Shown here: one piece after another, positions 31,325-33,176 of the stretch
Numbering within the stretch: position 1 is the stretch's first letter
Layout: each line of letters begins with the position of its first letter
Assembly: GCA_002362175.1 (NCBI GenBank)
Contig: DETU01000040.1
Location: forward strand, 1 to 33,176
Direction: 5' to 3'
Source of the DNA: Ruminococcus sp. UBA3280
Lineage (GTDB): Bacteria; Bacillota; Clostridia; Oscillospirales; Ruminococcaceae
DNA length: 33,176 bases
Notes under the pieces: model-generated
Told to the model about the DNA's origin: nothing
Seen by the model: only the letters and a program-made list of their open reading frames with translations
The model's database searches: none
Program-made: the position numbers and the translations under genes

Positions 31325-32056
31325 TTACCCCCTGTTCCAGCGTTTCTTTTCAATGGAAACAAAGTTCCATGCAAGAAGCACAACGATTGCCGATATGAAA
31401 AATACCATATCTGATAGGCGGATAAATCCCTGTGAGAAGTACGCAAATCTCGGTTGTGCGGCAAATGCATAAAGAACAGACTGGAGTTTCGGGTACTGTG
31501 AGATAAATCCGGTACGTGAGAAATCATCAATAAACAGGAATATAAACATAGCAAGTTCACCGAGTATAGCGGCAAGTATGGAGCTTTCCGTGAATGATGA
31601 AACAAGCATACCGAGTGCTATGTACATTGCACCCCAGCAGAAAAATCCTATGTATGCACATATGAGCTGACTTATTACGATTTCACCGTTCAATGCCGTG
31701 ATAATCGGGAAAAGTGTTGAACCCGCAATCATGAAAATAAATACTGTTATGTTTGCAAGAAATTTTGCAAGTACTATTTTGAGAACGCTTACAGGTGAAG
31801 TCATGAGGAGGACTTCCGTGCCGAATTTTCTCTCGTCGGCATATGTACGCATTGTCATTATCGGTATAAGGAATATGAAATAGAATATTACATTGTAGAA
31901 AATTTCAGTGAATGAAAACTGATATGTACTCTGGTCTATATTACCTATCGCAACATTGAACATATAAGTAAAAAGAAGCATGAACAGTGCCGTTATTGTA
32001 TACGCAAAAGGCGTATAAAAGAACGACTGAAGTTCTTTTTTATATATAGGAAACAT
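31325..32056 (-). CDS. ABC-2 type permease (GldF-like)
   Basis: 243-residue integral membrane protein with six predicted helices and the ABC-2 permease pattern: an N-terminal IYKKELQSFFYTPFAY, MRTYADERKFGTEVLLMTSPVSVLKIVLAKFLANI (the coupling-helix region) and a final helix before SIEKKRW. Its ATG overlaps the stop of the ATPase gene by one base (TAATG), so the two are translationally coupled and should form the core of one transporter. Confidence 0.92.
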   Translation of the reverse strand: MFPIYKKELQSFFYTPFAYTITALFMLLFTYMFNVAIGNIDQSTYQFSFTEIFYNVIFYFIFLIPIMTMRTYADERKFGTEVLLMTSPVSVLKIVLAKFLANITVFIFMIAGSTLFPIITALNGEIVISQLICAYIGFFCWGAMYIALGMLVSSFTESSILAAILGELAMFIFLFIDDFSRTGFISQYPKLQSVLYAFAAQPRFAYFSQGFIRLSDMVFFISAIVVLLAWNFVSIEKKRWNRG

Positions 32057-33084
32057 TATTCATTTTCCTCCTTTTTGTCTGATTCTGAATCCGTATTTTC
32101 TTCGGGAACTATTTCGTCCAGCAGTTCCATAAGGTTACCGCTTTTTGCAGGACGGTTTATAAGTTCGATGAATACATTTTCAAGATTCGGCTTGTCAGTG
32201 TAGATTTCTTCTATGTCAACTTTATTCTTAAGAAGTTCCGACATTATAGAGCGACGGATTTCCTCTGCGTCTCCGTCAAGCTGTGTGGTGAAATTGAAGA
32301 TATTTTCACCTTCTTCATCAATTGAGGTGATTTCCTTTACACCGTCAGTCATTTCGATAATTGAAGCGGCTTTTGTCTTTGAACCCTTTACTTTGATGTG
32401 AAGAATAAGGGAAGTACCGTAGGACTTTTCGAGATTTTCGATAGTATCAATTGCCCTTATGTCACCTTTGTTGATTATTACAACTCGGTCGCAGACTTCG
32501 CTTACTTCGCTGAGAATATGTGAGCTGAAAATTACCGAGTGATGTTTTTTCAGGTTACGGATAATATTTCTTACTTCAATTACTTGATTTGGGTCAAGAC
32601 CAACCGTCGGCTCGTCCAAAATGATAAACTCCGGATTTCCGAGAATAGCCTGTGCAAAACCCACACGTCTCTTGTAACCGCCCGAAAGATTTTTTATAAG
32701 CTTGTCCTTAACGTCCGTAATTTTCAGAAGTTCCATAACACGATTTATTTCGTCTTTTTTCTGAGAACGTGGAATTTTTTTAAGTCCCGCACAGAAAGAC
32801 ATATATTCCTTTACCCTCATATCAGGATATACGGGCGGGTCTTGCGGAAGATAGCCGATTTTCCGCTTTGCCTTTACGGGTTCTTTGGAAATATCCGTTC
32901 CGCAGACAGTCACCGTACCGTTTGACATGGGAAGATATCCTGCTATCATGTTCATTGTGGTTGATTTTCCCGCACCGTTAGGACCGAGAAAACCAAGAAT
33001 CTCATTATCATTTATTGTAAAACTGATATTGTTTACAGCTCTGTTGTTGCCGTAAAATTTCGTAAGATTTTCAATATTAATCAT
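32056..33084 (-). CDS. ABC transporter ATPase (GldA/CcmA-like)
   Basis: 342-residue ATP-binding subunit. Walker A GPNGAGKST (about 34-42), Q-loop YLPQDPPVYPDMRV, signature LSGGYKRRVG, Walker B FIILDEPTVGLDP and the switch His in SSHILSEV are all present. The C-terminal extension of about 110 residues (IEEIYTDKPNLENVFIELINRP and an acidic end) is typical of ABC-2 exporters. The ATG at 33084 has AAAGGAG 8 nt before it; the frame is open to 33126 without a site. First gene of the cassette; the upstream 33085-33176 is AT-rich with several TATAAT-like boxes on the minus strand but no convincing -35. Confidence 0.95.
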   Translation of the reverse strand: MINIENLTKFYGNNRAVNNISFTINDNEILGFLGPNGAGKSTTMNMIAGYLPMSNGTVTVCGTDISKEPVKAKRKIGYLPQDPPVYPDMRVKEYMSFCAGLKKIPRSQKKDEINRVMELLKITDVKDKLIKNLSGGYKRRVGFAQAILGNPEFIILDEPTVGLDPNQVIEVRNIIRNLKKHHSVIFSSHILSEVSEVCDRVVIINKGDIRAIDTIENLEKSYGTSLILHIKVKGSKTKAASIIEMTDGVKEITSIDEEGENIFNFTTQLDGDAEEIRRSIMSELLKNKVDIEEIYTDKPNLENVFIELINRPAKSGNLMELLDEIVPEENTDSESDKKEENE

Positions 33085-33176
33085 GAGTTTCTCCTTTCGT
33101 CTGTAATTATTTTTATGCCGTGGCAATATACAGTAAAATTATAAAAATTTGCGTCATTATATTATCGCAGAAAAAT

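Overview
The window looks like chromosomal DNA of a low-GC Firmicute of the Ruminococcus type (Oscillospiraceae). The main clues are a secreted pectate lyase ending in a type I dockerin (the signature of a cellulosome producer), SpoIIID and a PdaA-like deacetylase from the Clostridia/Bacilli sporulation set, IreB, DUF1540 and DUF1836 proteins, strong GGAGG ribosome binding sites, and TTGACA/TATAAT promoters with 17-bp spacers throughout. I see no rRNA, tRNA, CRISPR array, prophage or intact insertion sequence. The genus is an inference from gene content.

Layout. 1-4157 (+): a membrane-anchored acidic protein of unknown function, then a PhoB-type response regulator and its histidine kinase. 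4162-7176 (-): a multidomain pectate lyase (PL1, CBM6, dockerin) with a small gene translationally coupled to its stop codon. 7201-8049: an unknown cytosolic gene diverging from spoIIID. 8100-8845: a dense regulatory and non-coding stretch with a promoter whose spacer is a run of eight Gs, a 52-residue CxxC protein, a 63-bp inverted repeat, and a promoter plus structured leader plus intrinsic terminator that looks like an attenuator. 8846-11669 (+): four unrecognised genes, mostly secreted or membrane-anchored. 11670-14444: glgB (-), then a TetR-family regulator and a DUF1540 Cys-rich protein (+). 14548-15025: IreB-family gene with a leader of about 200 nt. 15125-15799 (-): an antitoxin and YafQ-type toxin followed by a previously uncalled 45-residue amphipathic mini-protein. 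15926-16666: PdaA-like deacetylase. 16723-18611 (-): a DUF1836 regulator with a palindrome inside its own promoter, an SPFH/prohibitin membrane protein, and a 57-residue small lipoprotein.

18744-24158 (+) is a five-gene operon: small membrane protein, 2-hydroxyacid dehydrogenase, proB, proA, and a large Lys/Glu-rich membrane protein. It makes the proline precursor glutamate semialdehyde; no proC is in the window. 24206-25171 (-) is a membrane-anchored GH25 lysozyme diverging from a DUF2225-like protein. 26008-28278 (-) is tex. 28405-33084 (-) is a four-gene ABC cassette (ATPase, permease, GldG-like and DUF4340 proteins) in which neighbouring genes overlap or nearly touch, implying one complex.

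The most promising leads for something undescribed are the slippage-prone promoter of the 52-residue protein, the third gene of the toxin-antitoxin operon, the attenuator-like leader before the orphan lipoprotein, and the 63-bp inverted repeat. Several small genes (8214-8372, 15125-15262, 16723-16896) are shorter than usual gene-finding cut-offs and were read by hand.
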